From contig NZ_JAGGML010000001.1 of NCBI RefSeq assembly GCF_017875275.1, forward strand, positions 2,501,001 to 2,565,000: a DNA stretch of 64,000 nucleotides. Reading direction: 5' to 3'. The notes under the pieces are model-generated. The model was not told the DNA's origin. It saw only the letters and a list, made by a program, of their open reading frames with translations, and searched no databases. The DNA is from Xanthobacter flavus. Lineage in GTDB: Bacteria > Pseudomonadota > Alphaproteobacteria > Rhizobiales > Xanthobacteraceae. The first letter of the stretch is position 1; the number at the start of each line of letters is the position of its first letter. Position numbers and translations under genes: made by a program. Of the stretch, positions 55,708-64,000 are shown in pieces.

Positions 55708-56829
55708 CTCGGCGGCCTCCGCAAGGGTCGACTGAAAAGGAACGGTGCGCGCGGCAACCGGCGCATGAGGCTTGAGCATAAAGATCGCGACCGCGTGGAA
55801 CGCGGTTCCCTGGTTGGAGACGCAAAAGCCTTCCGCGCCCTGGGGCGGGCAGCGCGGCCGCAGTCTCATGGGGAGTTTCAGAAACGGGTGCTACGGCACC
55901 CACGGCACAAGCGCAACGGGGGTCAGTCCACCGTCATGCGCTCTCCTGGCCGTTACAGGGCGGCGGGGCGCAACTGGAGCGGAACACGGTGCTCCGGAAG
56001 GCTCGAACGCAACGCGGAACCGTATTGCCCAAAGGACCAGATCCTGTGTCCGCTGCCGCGCATGTGCCCGAAGTCATAGCCGCCCCATCTCCGACGATGC
56101 GAACCATCGACGGGTGTTGGAATAAACCAGTTTTTTGTTTGGTCTTGTAGATGCTGCAGGGTGGAGCAGATGTCCGCCCTTAGCATGGCTCCAACGAATG
56201 AAGGTAACGCAGAGTACGGGTACGGCCCGAGACGAGGAGTACGTGAACGAAATCAGACACGATACATCCCCTCCTCATCCACGAAGAGCCGTGAAAACTT
56301 CATTCTATCGGTGAACCCCGAGGTCGCTCCCGGAGTGAGATTGAACATACACAGCCGGTTTGGGGGGTGCAACGCCTTTGACCCTGGCCGCGGAATAGCG
56401 GGCAAAAGCCGGTGCGCCCGCGCCACACCCCCGAATTCCCATCAGCCGGCAAACCTCTGTCGCGACAATGAGAATCGGCACGTCGGCAAAGCAAATGCGA
56501 CGCCCCGTCCCGCGCGGTGAGAAGGTTTCCGGATACTCCAGAAAACGGGCCGGTTTGGTGCCTTCCGGGCTTTGGCCTCTAAGCCGTTCTCTTGGATCGG
56601 GTTTTTCTGATCGGTCGGGACGGCTCTGGCGGCAGCCTTCAAAGTCCCGCCATACAGAGAGAAATCCCCGCATTCCGCCGTCTCCCACGTCGCTGCGCCC
56701 TTGACGCGGGAAGAGAATCGGGACTCGCGCGCCACAAGCGCGTCGAGAGACTTTCACGGCCAAGCCAAAGCAAAAAGGCCCGGCAGAGCCGGGCCTTCAA
56801 GATCAGTCAGTCTACTTGATTGATCTAGA
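55708..56829. other. Long intergenic region between rpsT and dnaA
   Basis: About 1.1 kb with no convincing gene and a lower GC content around 56100-56420. It has the T-rich run CCAGTTTTTTGTTTGG near 56130, several repeats of GAGTACG near 56210-56240, and many small, poor open frames. I see no exact TTATCCACA-type DnaA boxes (the nearest is TCATCCACG at about 56274), so an origin role is unproven. It must contain the dnaA promoter. Confidence 0.6.
56772..56797 (-). terminator. Intrinsic terminator of rpsT
   Basis: GGCCCGGC and GCCGGGCC (56777-56784 and 56788-56795) with an AGA loop, extended by AA/TT pairs, followed on the minus strand by TTTTTG. About 35 bases past the rpsT stop. Confidence 0.9.
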
Positions 56830-57096
56830 TCAAGCGCTGAGCTTCTTCACGCGGGCGGCAAGGCGGGAGACCTTGCGCGACGCGGTGTTCTTGTGAATGA
56901 CGCCCTTGGTGACGGCGCGCATGATCTCCGGCTCGGCCGCCTTGAACGCGGCGGAAGCGGCGGTGGCGTCGCCGGTGGCGAGCGCGTCCTCAAGCTTGCG
57001 CAGGTAGGTGCGCACGCGGGAACGGCGCGAGCGGTTAACTTCGGTGCGGCGCTCGATCTTGCGCACCGCCTTTTTGGCGGAAGGCGTATTGGCCAT
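56830..57096 (-). CDS. rpsT: Ribosomal protein S20
   Basis: An 88-residue basic protein of the small subunit that binds 16S rRNA. It starts [21 protein letters not shown] and has the usual all-helical, arginine/lysine-rich composition with [20 protein letters not shown] near the end. AAGGA lies six bases upstream of ATG 57096; upstream codons in frame are not used. The stop codon lies within the palindrome TTGATCTAGATCAA. Confidence 0.97.
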   Translation of the reverse strand: MANTPSAKKAVRKIERRTEVNRSRRSRVRTYLRKLEDALATGDATAASAAFKAAEPEIMRAVTKGVIHKNTASRKVSRLAARVKKLSA

Positions 57097-57398
57097 CGGC
57101 CGTCCTTGCTGGTTCGCGCCCGGCGGCACGGCCATCTGGCCACTTCGCGTCGCGCATGAATGAGTGAACAAGCCGGCAGCCCATGCCGCCAGCTAGGTGG
57201 CGGGCTTATACGGTCGCGCGGCGTCCGCGTCAACACGTTGTGCGGAAAAGTCCTGCAAGCGTGGCGCCGTGGCGGCTTTACGGAACCCGCCGGCATCGCG
57301 TATGTGCTGCGCGCACTCTATATATGGCATGCCGGCAGGATGGCATGTCGGCAGCGCGAGGCTGAGGCCGGCGCGGCGCATCAAGGCGGGGGTTCGGC
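57097..57398. other. Divergent intergenic region between rpsT and the NDUFA9-like gene
   Basis: A 302-base region. It holds the rpsT promoter at 57205-57233 and about 100 bases of rpsT 5' leader. It also holds the upstream region of the epimerase-like gene, with a GCGGGGG ribosome-binding stretch before ATG 57399. No gene is seen. Confidence 0.6.
57205..57233 (-). promoter_or_regulatory. Sigma-70-type promoter of rpsT
   Basis: Read on the minus strand, TTGACG (57233-57228) and TATAAG (57210-57205) are 17 bases apart, close to consensus. Transcription would begin near 57198, about 100 bases before the rpsT start codon. Confidence 0.8.
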
Positions 57399-58385
57399 AT
57401 GAGCGATGTGACGGTGACCGATCGTCCGGTGAACGACAGCCTGGTGACGGTCTTCGGCGGCTCCGGCTTTCTCGGCCGGCATGTGGTGCGGGCGCTGGCC
57501 ATGCGCGGCTATCGCGTGCGCGTGGCGGTGCGTCGGCCGGAGCTGGCCGGCTTCCTCCAGCCGTTGGGCTTCGTTGGCCAGATCCAGATCTCCCAGGCCA
57601 ATGTGCGCTATCCCGAGAGCGTCGCCCGCGCGGTCGATGGCGCCGAGGCGGTGGTGAACCTCGTGGGCGTGCTGGCCGAGGGCGGCCGGCAGTCCTTCGA
57701 CGCGGTGCATGCCTTCGGCGCTCGCGCCGTGGCGGCGGCGACCGCGGCCCAGGGTGTGCCGCTGGTGCATCTCTCGGCCATCGGCGCCGATGCCAATTCC
57801 CCCTCCGGCTACGGCCGCAGCAAGGCCGCCGGCGAGGCTGCGGTGCGCGCCGCGGTCCCCGATGCGGTGATCTTCCGCCCCTCCGTGGTGTTCGGGCAGG
57901 AGGACGAGTTCTTCAACCGCTTCGCCGCCATGGCGCGCCTGTCCCCGGCGCTGCCGCTGATCGGCGGTGGGGTGACGAAGTTCCAGCCGGTGTTTGCCGG
58001 CGATGTGGCGGCGGCCGTGCTCGCCGCAGTCGATGGCAAGGCCAAGGCCGGCACTACCTATGAGCTGGGCGGCCCCGAGGTGCGCACTTTCCGGGAGCTG
58101 ATGGAGCTGATGCTCGCTGAGATCTGCGCCAAGCGGGTTCTGGTGGACCTGCCGTTCGGCCTCGCGACGCTGATGGCCAAGCTGACCCAGTGGGCCCCCG
58201 GCGCGCCGCTCACCGTCGATCAGGTCGAGATGCTGCGCTCCGACAATGTGGTGTCGCAGGCTGCGATCGCCGAAGGCCGGACCCTCGCCGGCCTCGGCCT
58301 GACCCCCACCTCCCTCGCCGTGGTGCTGCCGACCTATCTCTGGCGGTTCCGCAAGGCGGGCCAGTTCACCCGCGTCGAGACCTGA
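57399..58385 (+). CDS. NDUFA9-like NAD(P)-binding epimerase/dehydratase
   Basis: A 328-residue protein with a Rossmann domain: FGGSGFLGRHVVRALAMRGYRVRV is the dinucleotide-binding opening, followed by VVNLVGVLAEGG and YGRSKAAGE with the Y..K pair; HFS-type extension to WRFRKAGQF at the end. It belongs to the complex I subunit NDUFA9-like family, also called NAD-dependent epimerase. In alphaproteobacteria it is associated with respiratory complex I or ubiquinone metabolism. Stand-alone, with a 107-base gap to trpF. Confidence 0.87.
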   Translation: MSDVTVTDRPVNDSLVTVFGGSGFLGRHVVRALAMRGYRVRVAVRRPELAGFLQPLGFVGQIQISQANVRYPESVARAVDGAEAVVNLVGVLAEGGRQSFDAVHAFGARAVAAATAAQGVPLVHLSAIGADANSPSGYGRSKAAGEAAVRAAVPDAVIFRPSVVFGQEDEFFNRFAAMARLSPALPLIGGGVTKFQPVFAGDVAAAVLAAVDGKAKAGTTYELGGPEVRTFRELMELMLAEICAKRVLVDLPFGLATLMAKLTQWAPGAPLTVDQVEMLRSDNVVSQAAIAEGRTLAGLGLTPTSLAVVLPTYLWRFRKAGQFTRVET

Positions 58386-58492
58386 CCGGCGCGCCGGTCG
58401 CTCCCGACGCATCGCGCGGGGCCATCGCAATGGCGGCCCTCACCTCCACGGTGTGAAGGTTCACGACCGGCAGGCTTACCGCAGGTTCATCC

Positions 58493-59197
58493 ATGGCTGG
58501 CGACGACAGGCGCTTCGAGATCAAGATCTGCGGCATCCGCACGGCGGAGGCCCTCGATGCCGCCCTTGAGGCGGGCGCCGATCTTGTCGGCTTCGTGCAT
58601 TTTCCCAAGAGCCCGCGTCACCTCGCGCTGGCCGATGCACCGGCCCTCGTCGCCCGCGCCGCCGGTCGGGCGGGCAAGGTGGCGCTGCTGGTGGACCCGG
58701 ACGACGCGCTGCTTCAGGCGGTGATCGCCGCCGTCTCGCCCGACATTCTCCAGCTGCACGGCCATGAGACGCCCGAGCGCGTCGCCGACATCCGCGCCCG
58801 CTTCGGCCTGCCGGTGATGAAAGCGCTGCCCGTGGCCCGCCGCGAGGACCTTGCCGTCCTGCCCGCCTACGCGGCGGTGGCGGACCGCATTCTGTTCGAC
58901 GCCAAGCCCGATCCTGGCGCGCTTTTGCCCGGCGGCAACGGCCGGCCGTTCGACTGGGCGCTGGTCGCTGGCCTTGACGTCAACCGGCCTCTCATGCTTT
59001 CCGGTGGCCTTACCGCCGACAACGTGCCGCAGGCCCTCGGATTGGTCCGGATGGACGGCGTGGACGTATCGTCCGGCGTGGAGGACGCGCCCGGCGTGAA
59101 AAGTCCCGACAAGATCCGTGCCTTCGTCGCTGCGGCGCGGCGCGCCGCATCCACCTCATCCTTGCAAGACCCCTTATCGAAGGCCCGCGCGTCGTGA
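58493..59197 (+). CDS. trpF: Phosphoribosylanthranilate isomerase
   Basis: Third enzyme of tryptophan synthesis from anthranilate. A 234-residue TIM barrel: [16 protein letters not shown] (catalytic cysteine), [32 protein letters not shown] and the phosphate-binding [11 protein letters not shown]. Its stop overlaps the trpB GTG start by four bases. It is first in trpF-trpB-X-trpA-accD-folC, an order common in alphaproteobacteria. Confidence 0.97.
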   Translation: MAGDDRRFEIKICGIRTAEALDAALEAGADLVGFVHFPKSPRHLALADAPALVARAAGRAGKVALLVDPDDALLQAVIAAVSPDILQLHGHETPERVADIRARFGLPVMKALPVARREDLAVLPAYAAVADRILFDAKPDPGALLPGGNGRPFDWALVAGLDVNRPLMLSGGLTADNVPQALGLVRMDGVDVSSGVEDAPGVKSPDKIRAFVAAARRAASTSSLQDPLSKARAS

Positions 59198-60411
59198 CCG
59201 TTCTCAATTCCTATCGCACCGGCCCCGATCACCGCGGCCATTTCGGCATCCATGGCGGCCGCTTCGTCGCGGAGACGCTGATGCCGCTCATCCTGGAGCT
59301 GGAGCAGGCCTATGAGGCCGCCAGGGTCGATCCCGCCTATCACGCGGAGATGGCCGGCTACCTCACCCATTACGTGGGCCGCCCCTCGCCGCTCTATTTC
59401 GCCGAGCGCCTCACCAACCATCTCGGCGGCGCCAAGATCTACCTGAAGCGCGAGGAGCTGAACCACACCGGCTCCCACAAGGTGAACAACGTGCTCGGCC
59501 AGATCCTGCTCGCCCGCCGCATGGGCAAGGAGCGGGTGATCGCCGAGACCGGCGCCGGCCAGCACGGCGTCGCCACCGCCACCATGTGCGCCCGCTTCGG
59601 CCTGAAGTGCGTCGTCTATATGGGCGCGGTGGACGTGGAGCGGCAGGCCCCCAACGTGTTCCGCATGAAGATGCTGGGTGCGGAGGTGGTGCCCGTGCAG
59701 TCCGGTTCGCGCACCCTCAAGGACGCCATGAATGAGGCGCTCCGCGACTGGGTGACCAACGTCCACGACACCTTCTACTGCATCGGCACGGTGGCCGGCC
59801 CGCACCCATACCCGGCCATGGTGCGCGACTTCCAGTCCATCATCGGCCGCGAGACCCGCGAGCAGATGCTGGAGATGGAAGGGCGCCTGCCCGACAGCCT
59901 CTTCGCCTGCGTCGGCGGCGGGTCGAACGCGATGGGCCTGTTCCACCCCTTCCTCGATGATCCGGGCGTCGCGATCTACGGCGTCGAGGCGGCGGGTCGT
60001 GGCATCGACACGCACGAGCATGCGGCCTCCATCGCCGGCGGGCGCCCGGGCGTGCTGCACGGCAACCGCACCTACCTGCTCATGGACGGCGACGGCCAGA
60101 TCACTGAAGCCCATTCCATCTCGGCCGGCCTCGACTATCCCGGCATCGGGCCGGAGCATTCCTGGCTGAACGACGTGGGCCGCGTCACCTACCTCAACTG
60201 CACCGACCAGGAGGCGCTCGACGCCTTCCAGGTGCTGACCCGGCTCGAGGGCATCATTCCCGCGCTGGAAACGGCCCATGCCATCGCCAAGGTGATCGAG
60301 CACGCGCCCAAGCTGCCGGCGGACCACCTGATGGTCGTCAACCTTTCCGGCCGTGGGGACAAGGATGTCCCCCAGGTGGCGGAAATTCTTGGAACGCGTC
60401 TGGGGGCATGA
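59194..60411 (+). CDS. trpB: Tryptophan synthase beta chain
   Basis: PLP enzyme joining indole and serine to tryptophan. It has 405 residues: [21 protein letters not shown] lysine in [21 protein letters not shown], the serine-phosphate loop [10 protein letters not shown], and LSGRGDKD near the end. Start GTG 59194 is coupled to trpF; the stop overlaps the ATG of the small secreted protein. Confidence 0.98.
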   Translation: MTVLNSYRTGPDHRGHFGIHGGRFVAETLMPLILELEQAYEAARVDPAYHAEMAGYLTHYVGRPSPLYFAERLTNHLGGAKIYLKREELNHTGSHKVNNVLGQILLARRMGKERVIAETGAGQHGVATATMCARFGLKCVVYMGAVDVERQAPNVFRMKMLGAEVVPVQSGSRTLKDAMNEALRDWVTNVHDTFYCIGTVAGPHPYPAMVRDFQSIIGRETREQMLEMEGRLPDSLFACVGGGSNAMGLFHPFLDDPGVAIYGVEAAGRGIDTHEHAASIAGGRPGVLHGNRTYLLMDGDGQITEAHSISAGLDYPGIGPEHSWLNDVGRVTYLNCTDQEALDAFQVLTRLEGIIPALETAHAIAKVIEHAPKLPADHLMVVNLSGRGDKDVPQVAEILGTRLGA

Positions 60412-60755
60412 CCATGAAGGGCATCTGGGGGAAAGTCGGGTCGTTCGCGATCGTCGGCGCGGCGGTCGCCGCCAGCCTCGGCGCTGCGCAGGCGGCCGGC
60501 CTCGAGCTGACGCCGGGCAAGATCTACACGGACGCGGCCGGCGCCTATGTGTCTGTGGCGGTGAAGAACACCGGCACCGACACGGTGGGCGAGGTGCAGG
60601 TCTCGTGCGAGTTCTTCGCCGGCAAGCGCTCCCTCGGCAAGGCATCCACCAAGCTCTTCTCCATTGTCGGCGGCGTCACCGGTACCGATCAGGTGCGCTT
60701 CCTCGGCGGCACCAACGCCACCCGCGCCACCTGCACGCTGGCCGGGCAGAAATAG
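60408..60755 (+). CDS. Small secreted protein between trpB and trpA
   Basis: A 115-residue protein with a signal peptide (about 1-30, ending AAQAAG) and a beta-sandwich-like mature part resembling FxLYD-type domains: [19 protein letters not shown] and a disulfide-capable cysteine pair (VSCEFF and ATCTLAG). It overlaps the trpB stop by four bases and its TAG stop again begins TAGAGCG. There is no obvious link to tryptophan synthesis; the position implies joint transcription. ATG 60414 is an alternative start. Confidence 0.8.
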   Translation: MTMKGIWGKVGSFAIVGAAVAASLGAAQAAGLELTPGKIYTDAAGAYVSVAVKNTGTDTVGEVQVSCEFFAGKRSLGKASTKLFSIVGGVTGTDQVRFLGGTNATRATCTLAGQK

Positions 60756-60787
60756 AGCGCCGCATCTCCTCTCATCCAGGCAGGCCC

Positions 60788-61615
60788 ATGACCACCCGCA
60801 TCTCCGACCGCTTCGCCGCCCTCAAGGAAGAGGGCCGGCCGGGCCTCGTCACCTTCGTCACCGCCGGCGATCCGGACGGGGAGACCTCGCTCGCCATCCT
60901 CAAGGCGCTGCCGGGCGCGGGGGCGGACGTGATCGAGCTGGGCGTGCCCTTCACCGATCCCATGGCCGATGGCCCGGCCATCCAGGCGGCGGGGCTGCGC
61001 GCGCTCAAGGGCGGCCAGACGCTGGCCAAGACGCTGGAGATGGTCCGCGTCTTCCGCGAGGAGGACCAGAAGACGCCGGTGGTGCTGATGGGCTACTTCA
61101 ACCCCATCTACGTCTATGGCGTGGATCGCTTCCTGGTGGACGCCAAGGTTGCGGGCGTCGATGGCCTGATCGTCGTCGACCTGCCGCCGGAAGAGGACGA
61201 CGAGCTCTGCATCCCGGCGCTGAATGCGGGACTGGACTTCATCCGCCTCGCCACCCCGACCACCGACGACAAGCGCCTGCCCACCGTGCTCGCGAATACC
61301 GCGGGCTTCGTCTACTACGTCTCCATCACCGGCATCACCGGCGCGGCGACGCCGGACGCGAATGCGGTGGCGACCGCGGTGGCGCGCATCAAGAGCCACA
61401 CCGCGCTTCCGGTGGCCGTTGGCTTCGGCGTGAAGACCCCCGAGCAGGCGGCTGCCATCGCTGCCGGCGCCGACGCCGTGGTGGTGGGCTCGGCGCTGGT
61501 CGAGGTGGTGCGCCGCACCCTCGACGAGGAGGGCAAGGCCACGTCCAACACCGTGATCGGCGTGGAAGCCCTCGTCAGCGAGCTGGCCGAGGCGGTGCGC
61601 GGCGTGCGGCGCTGA
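60788..61615 (+). CDS. trpA: Tryptophan synthase alpha chain
   Basis: Splits indole-3-glycerol phosphate to indole. A 275-residue TIM barrel: [11 protein letters not shown], catalytic glutamate in [27 protein letters not shown] (catalytic aspartate), [13 protein letters not shown] and [10 protein letters not shown]. It forms the alpha-beta complex with TrpB, despite the inserted secreted-protein gene between the two coding regions. Start ATG 60788 with AGG upstream. Confidence 0.97.
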   Translation: MTTRISDRFAALKEEGRPGLVTFVTAGDPDGETSLAILKALPGAGADVIELGVPFTDPMADGPAIQAAGLRALKGGQTLAKTLEMVRVFREEDQKTPVVLMGYFNPIYVYGVDRFLVDAKVAGVDGLIVVDLPPEEDDELCIPALNAGLDFIRLATPTTDDKRLPTVLANTAGFVYYVSITGITGAATPDANAVATAVARIKSHTALPVAVGFGVKTPEQAAAIAAGADAVVVGSALVEVVRRTLDEEGKATSNTVIGVEALVSELAEAVRGVRR

Positions 61616-61768
61616 GCCGGCTTCGACCCAGCGTCAGCAAGGTGGTATGATCGCCGGGAATAGCGGCGGCTGCCGTACTTTCGCCGTGTCGGACTTGCCA
61701 TTAGGGCGGAGGGGGGACTATGTGCGCCGCAGCGTGGCGCTGCGCCCCTCCGTACCGGAGATGATCCC

Positions 61769-62665
61769 GTGAACTGGATTTCCAACGTCGTCCGCCCGAA
61801 GATCCGCGACTTCCTGGCGCGGCGCGAGGTGCCCGAGAACCTCTGGGTGAAATGCCCCGAGACCGGGCAGATGGTGTTTCACAAGGATCTGGAAGCGAAC
61901 CTCTACGTCATCCCGGCGTCCGGCTACCACATGCGCATGGATGCGGTGACGCGGCTGAAGAACACCTTCGACGACGGCGCCTACGAGGAGGTCACCCTTC
62001 CCGAGGTGGCGACAGACCCGCTCAAGTTCCGCGACGAGCGCCGCTACGTGGACCGCCTGAAGGACGCCCGCACCAAGACCGGCTACCAGGACGCGGTGAA
62101 GGTCGCGACCGGTATGCTCACCGAACTGCCCGTCACCATCGCCGTGCAGGATTTCGGCTTCATGGGCGGCTCGCTCGGCATGGCCGCCGGCGAGGCGGTC
62201 GTGAAGGGGTTGGAGACGGCCGCCGAGCGCGGCACCCCCTTCATCATGTTCGCGGCCTCCGGCGGCGCGCGCATGCAGGAGGGTATCCTCTCCCTGATGC
62301 AGATGCCGCGCACGACCGCGGCCATCCAGGAACTGCGCGAGACGAAGAAGCCCTACATCGTCGTGCTCACCAACCCGACCACCGGCGGCGTCACAGCCTC
62401 CTATGCCATGCTGGGCGACATCCAGATCTCCGAGCCCGGCGCGCTGATCGGCTTCGCCGGCCCGCGCGTGATCGAGCAGACCATCCGCGAGAAGCTGCCG
62501 GACGGTTTCCAGCGCGCCGAATATCTGCGCGACCACGGCATGCTCGACATGGTGGTGCATCGCCACGAGATGCGCGACACGCTGGGCCGCCTGTGCCGGA
62601 TGCTGACCAAGGCGCCGGCTTTGCCGCCCAAGGGCCGGCTACCGGCTCCCCAGGCGGCGGCGTGA
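61769..62665 (+). CDS. accD: Acetyl-CoA carboxylase carboxyltransferase beta subunit
   Basis: Transfers carboxyl from biotin to acetyl-CoA in the first step of fatty-acid synthesis. The 298 residues begin [20 protein letters not shown] and have a reduced zinc-finger region with only one cysteine (VKCPETGQ), then [16 protein letters not shown] and the oxyanion-hole [19 protein letters not shown] start with GGAG eight bases upstream. Follows trpA after 153 bases and precedes folC. Confidence 0.96.
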   Translation: MNWISNVVRPKIRDFLARREVPENLWVKCPETGQMVFHKDLEANLYVIPASGYHMRMDAVTRLKNTFDDGAYEEVTLPEVATDPLKFRDERRYVDRLKDARTKTGYQDAVKVATGMLTELPVTIAVQDFGFMGGSLGMAAGEAVVKGLETAAERGTPFIMFAASGGARMQEGILSLMQMPRTTAAIQELRETKKPYIVVLTNPTTGGVTASYAMLGDIQISEPGALIGFAGPRVIEQTIREKLPDGFQRAEYLRDHGMLDMVVHRHEMRDTLGRLCRMLTKAPALPPKGRLPAPQAAA

Positions 62666-62709
62666 GGGAGGCCTGATCGCGGGCCTCAGTGGCCCCGGCT
62701 CGATGCACC

Positions 62710-64000
62710 ATGGCACTGCCCCTGCCCGCCCGCGCCACGGACGAGATTCTCTCCCGCCTCGCCGCGCTTCACCCGAAGAAGATCGATCTGTCCCTCGCGC
62801 GGATGGAGCGTCTGCTGGAGGCGCTCGGCCATCCCGAGCGGCGCCTGCCGAAGGTGATCCACGTCGCCGGCACCAACGGCAAGGGCTCCACCATCGCCTT
62901 CATGCGGGGCATGCTGGAGGCGGCCGGGCAGAGCGTGCATGTCTACACCTCGCCCCATCTGGTGCGGTTCAACGAGCGCATCCGCCTCGGCGCCCGGGAC
63001 GGCGGGCGGCTCGTCTCGGACGCGGCGCTGGCAGAGGCCCTCGACCGGGCGGAAGCCGCCAATGACGGCGCCCCCATCACCCTGTTCGAGATCACCACGG
63101 CGGCGGGATTCCTGCTGTTCGCCGAGCATCCGGCGGACGTGCTGCTGCTGGAGGTGGGCCTCGGCGGCCGGCTCGACGCCACCAACGTGGTCGATCACCC
63201 GCTGGCCAGCGTCATCACCCCGGTCTCGATCGACCATGTGGACTTCCTCGGCACCTCGGTCGAGGCCATCGCGGGGGAGAAGGCCGGCATCATCAAGCCG
63301 CGCTGCCCGGTCGTGGTGGGCGCCCAGACGGCGGAGGCGCTCGCCGTGATCGAGCGGGCGGCGGCACGGAAACTCGCGCCCTTGTTCGTGCGCGGCCAGC
63401 AGTGGAATGTGCAGGAGGAGGGCGGCCGGCTCGTCTATGCGGACGAGGACGGCCTTCTCGACCTGCCGCGCCCGCGCCTCGTCGGGCCGCACCAGATCGA
63501 CAATGCCGGGCTCGCGGTCGCGGCGCTGCGCGCGGTGAAGCTGCCCGCCGCCCCCGAGGCCGGAATCCTGAGGGCCGACTGGCCGGCGCGCCTCCAGCGC
63601 CTCGCGCCCGGCCCGCTGACCGCGCGTGCGCCGGCGGGCGTGGAGCTCTGGCTCGACGGCGGGCACAATGCTGCCGGCGGCGCCGCCCTCGCTCATGCCC
63701 TGTGCGAGCTGGAGGAGCGTTATTCGCGGCCCCTCGTGCTGATCCTCGGCATGCTCGGCACCAAGGATGTCACCGGCTTTCTCCAGCCCTTCGCCGGCCT
63801 CGTGCGCGAAGCCATCGCCGTGCCTGTTCCCGGCGAGCATGCGGGCCTGAAGCCGGAGGACGTGGCGGCCGCCGCCGTGGGCCTCGGCATGAAGGCGAGC
63901 GTGGCGCGGGATGTCGCCGGCGCGCTGGATGGCATCGCGCGGGAAGCCGTGGTGCCGCCGCCGCGCGTGCTTATCGCCGGTTCGCTGTATCTGGCCGGCG
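62710..64000 (+). CDS. folC: Folylpolyglutamate synthase / dihydrofolate synthase, 5' part
   Basis: ATP-dependent Mur-ligase-type enzyme adding glutamate to dihydropteroate or folates. The frame is open at the right window edge; 430 residues are visible. Landmarks: P-loop VAGTNGKGST, the omega-loop YTSPHLVRFNERIR, VLLLEVGLGGRLDATN and the second domain start near 290 with WLDGGHNAAGG. Start ATG 62710. It is last in the trpFBA-accD-folC series and continues beyond 64000. Confidence 0.96.
   Translation, partial: MALPLPARATDEILSRLAALHPKKIDLSLARMERLLEALGHPERRLPKVIHVAGTNGKGSTIAFMRGMLEAAGQSVHVYTSPHLVRFNERIRLGARDGGRLVSDAALAEALDRAEAANDGAPITLFEITTAAGFLLFAEHPADVLLLEVGLGGRLDATNVVDHPLASVITPVSIDHVDFLGTSVEAIAGEKAGIIKPRCPVVVGAQTAEALAVIERAAARKLAPLFVRGQQWNVQEEGGRLVYADEDGLLDLPRPRLVGPHQIDNAGLAVAALRAVKLPAAPEAGILRADWPARLQRLAPGPLTARAPAGVELWLDGGHNAAGGAALAHALCELEERYSRPLVLILGMLGTKDVTGFLQPFAGLVREAIAVPVPGEHAGLKPEDVAAAAVGLGMKASVARDVAGALDGIAREAVVPPPRVLIAGSLYLAG

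Noticed and set aside
56820-56833. Perfect FNR/FixK-like palindrome TTGATCTAGATCAA
   Set aside because: It overlaps the rpsT stop codon and points to no gene with a promoter at suitable distance, so it is probably an accidental palindrome or part of transcript-end structure. Kept as a note because the match is perfect.

Overview
This 64 kb window of GC-rich chromosome looks like a free-living or facultatively nitrogen-fixing alphaproteobacterium of the order Hyphomicrobiales, most like Xanthobacteraceae (Xanthobacter/Azorhizobium type). That placement is inferred from four things: a FixL-FixJ-FixK oxygen-sensing cluster; PQQ-linked alcohol-oxidation accessory genes together with a formaldehyde-activating enzyme; a dnaA/dnaN/recF segment with rpsT upstream of dnaA; and short TAGAG-beginning palindromic intergenic repeats. 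Genes are dense on both strands. I see no rRNA, tRNA, CRISPR array, transposase or prophage, so the window reads as core chromosome with two accessory-looking islands.

Layout. 1-4.8 kb: 3' end of hemN, fixK (minus), fixL-fixJ (plus) and a single-domain receiver behind a good FixK-type box. 4.9-9.1 kb: a Pat-type protein acetyltransferase and a GGDEF-EAL protein. 9.2-13.2 kb: argH-lptM-lysA (minus), divergent from tlpA. 13.4-20.1 kb: a four-gene exopolysaccharide locus (UDP-GlcNAc 2-epimerase, BcsB-like protein, NfrB-like glycosyltransferase with MshEN c-di-GMP sensor, Tat-type secreted protein). 20.2-32.3 kb: purH, mutS, a membrane protein, purA, an RsmB-type methyltransferase, a heparinase-like protein, htpX and a small cysteine-containing protein. 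32.8-40.4 kb: fae plus two PQQ/C1-associated gene groups (beta-propeller/MxaD-like/DUF3280-like on minus; a substrate-binding protein, beta-propeller, ABC ATPase, permease and secreted protein on plus). 40.4-50.0 kb: hpt, ftsEX, a YdcF-like protein, plsC, a possible SOS gene, chaC, a DUF2125 protein, a lone phnM and a large membrane protein. 50.0-57.1 kb: argB, a GNAT enzyme, recF, dnaN, dnaA, rpsT. 57.4-64 kb: an NDUFA9-like protein, trpF-trpB-(secreted protein)-trpA-accD-folC (cut by the window end).

How it fits together. FixL senses oxygen through a heme-PAS domain and phosphorylates FixJ, which should activate divergent fixK; FixK in turn can act at the box in front of the small receiver, giving a feedback loop. 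TlpA fits oxidase maturation. Fae and the PQQ-associated genes handle products of periplasmic alcohol oxidation, although no dehydrogenase is in the window.

The most interesting unit is the 13.4-20.1 kb locus. It pairs a UDP-ManNAc-forming epimerase with an NfrB-type synthase carrying one complete and one degenerate tandem MshEN c-di-GMP motif pair, plus a BcsB-like periplasmic partner. This suggests a second-messenger-controlled ManNAc-type exopolysaccharide system with a composition I do not recognise as described.
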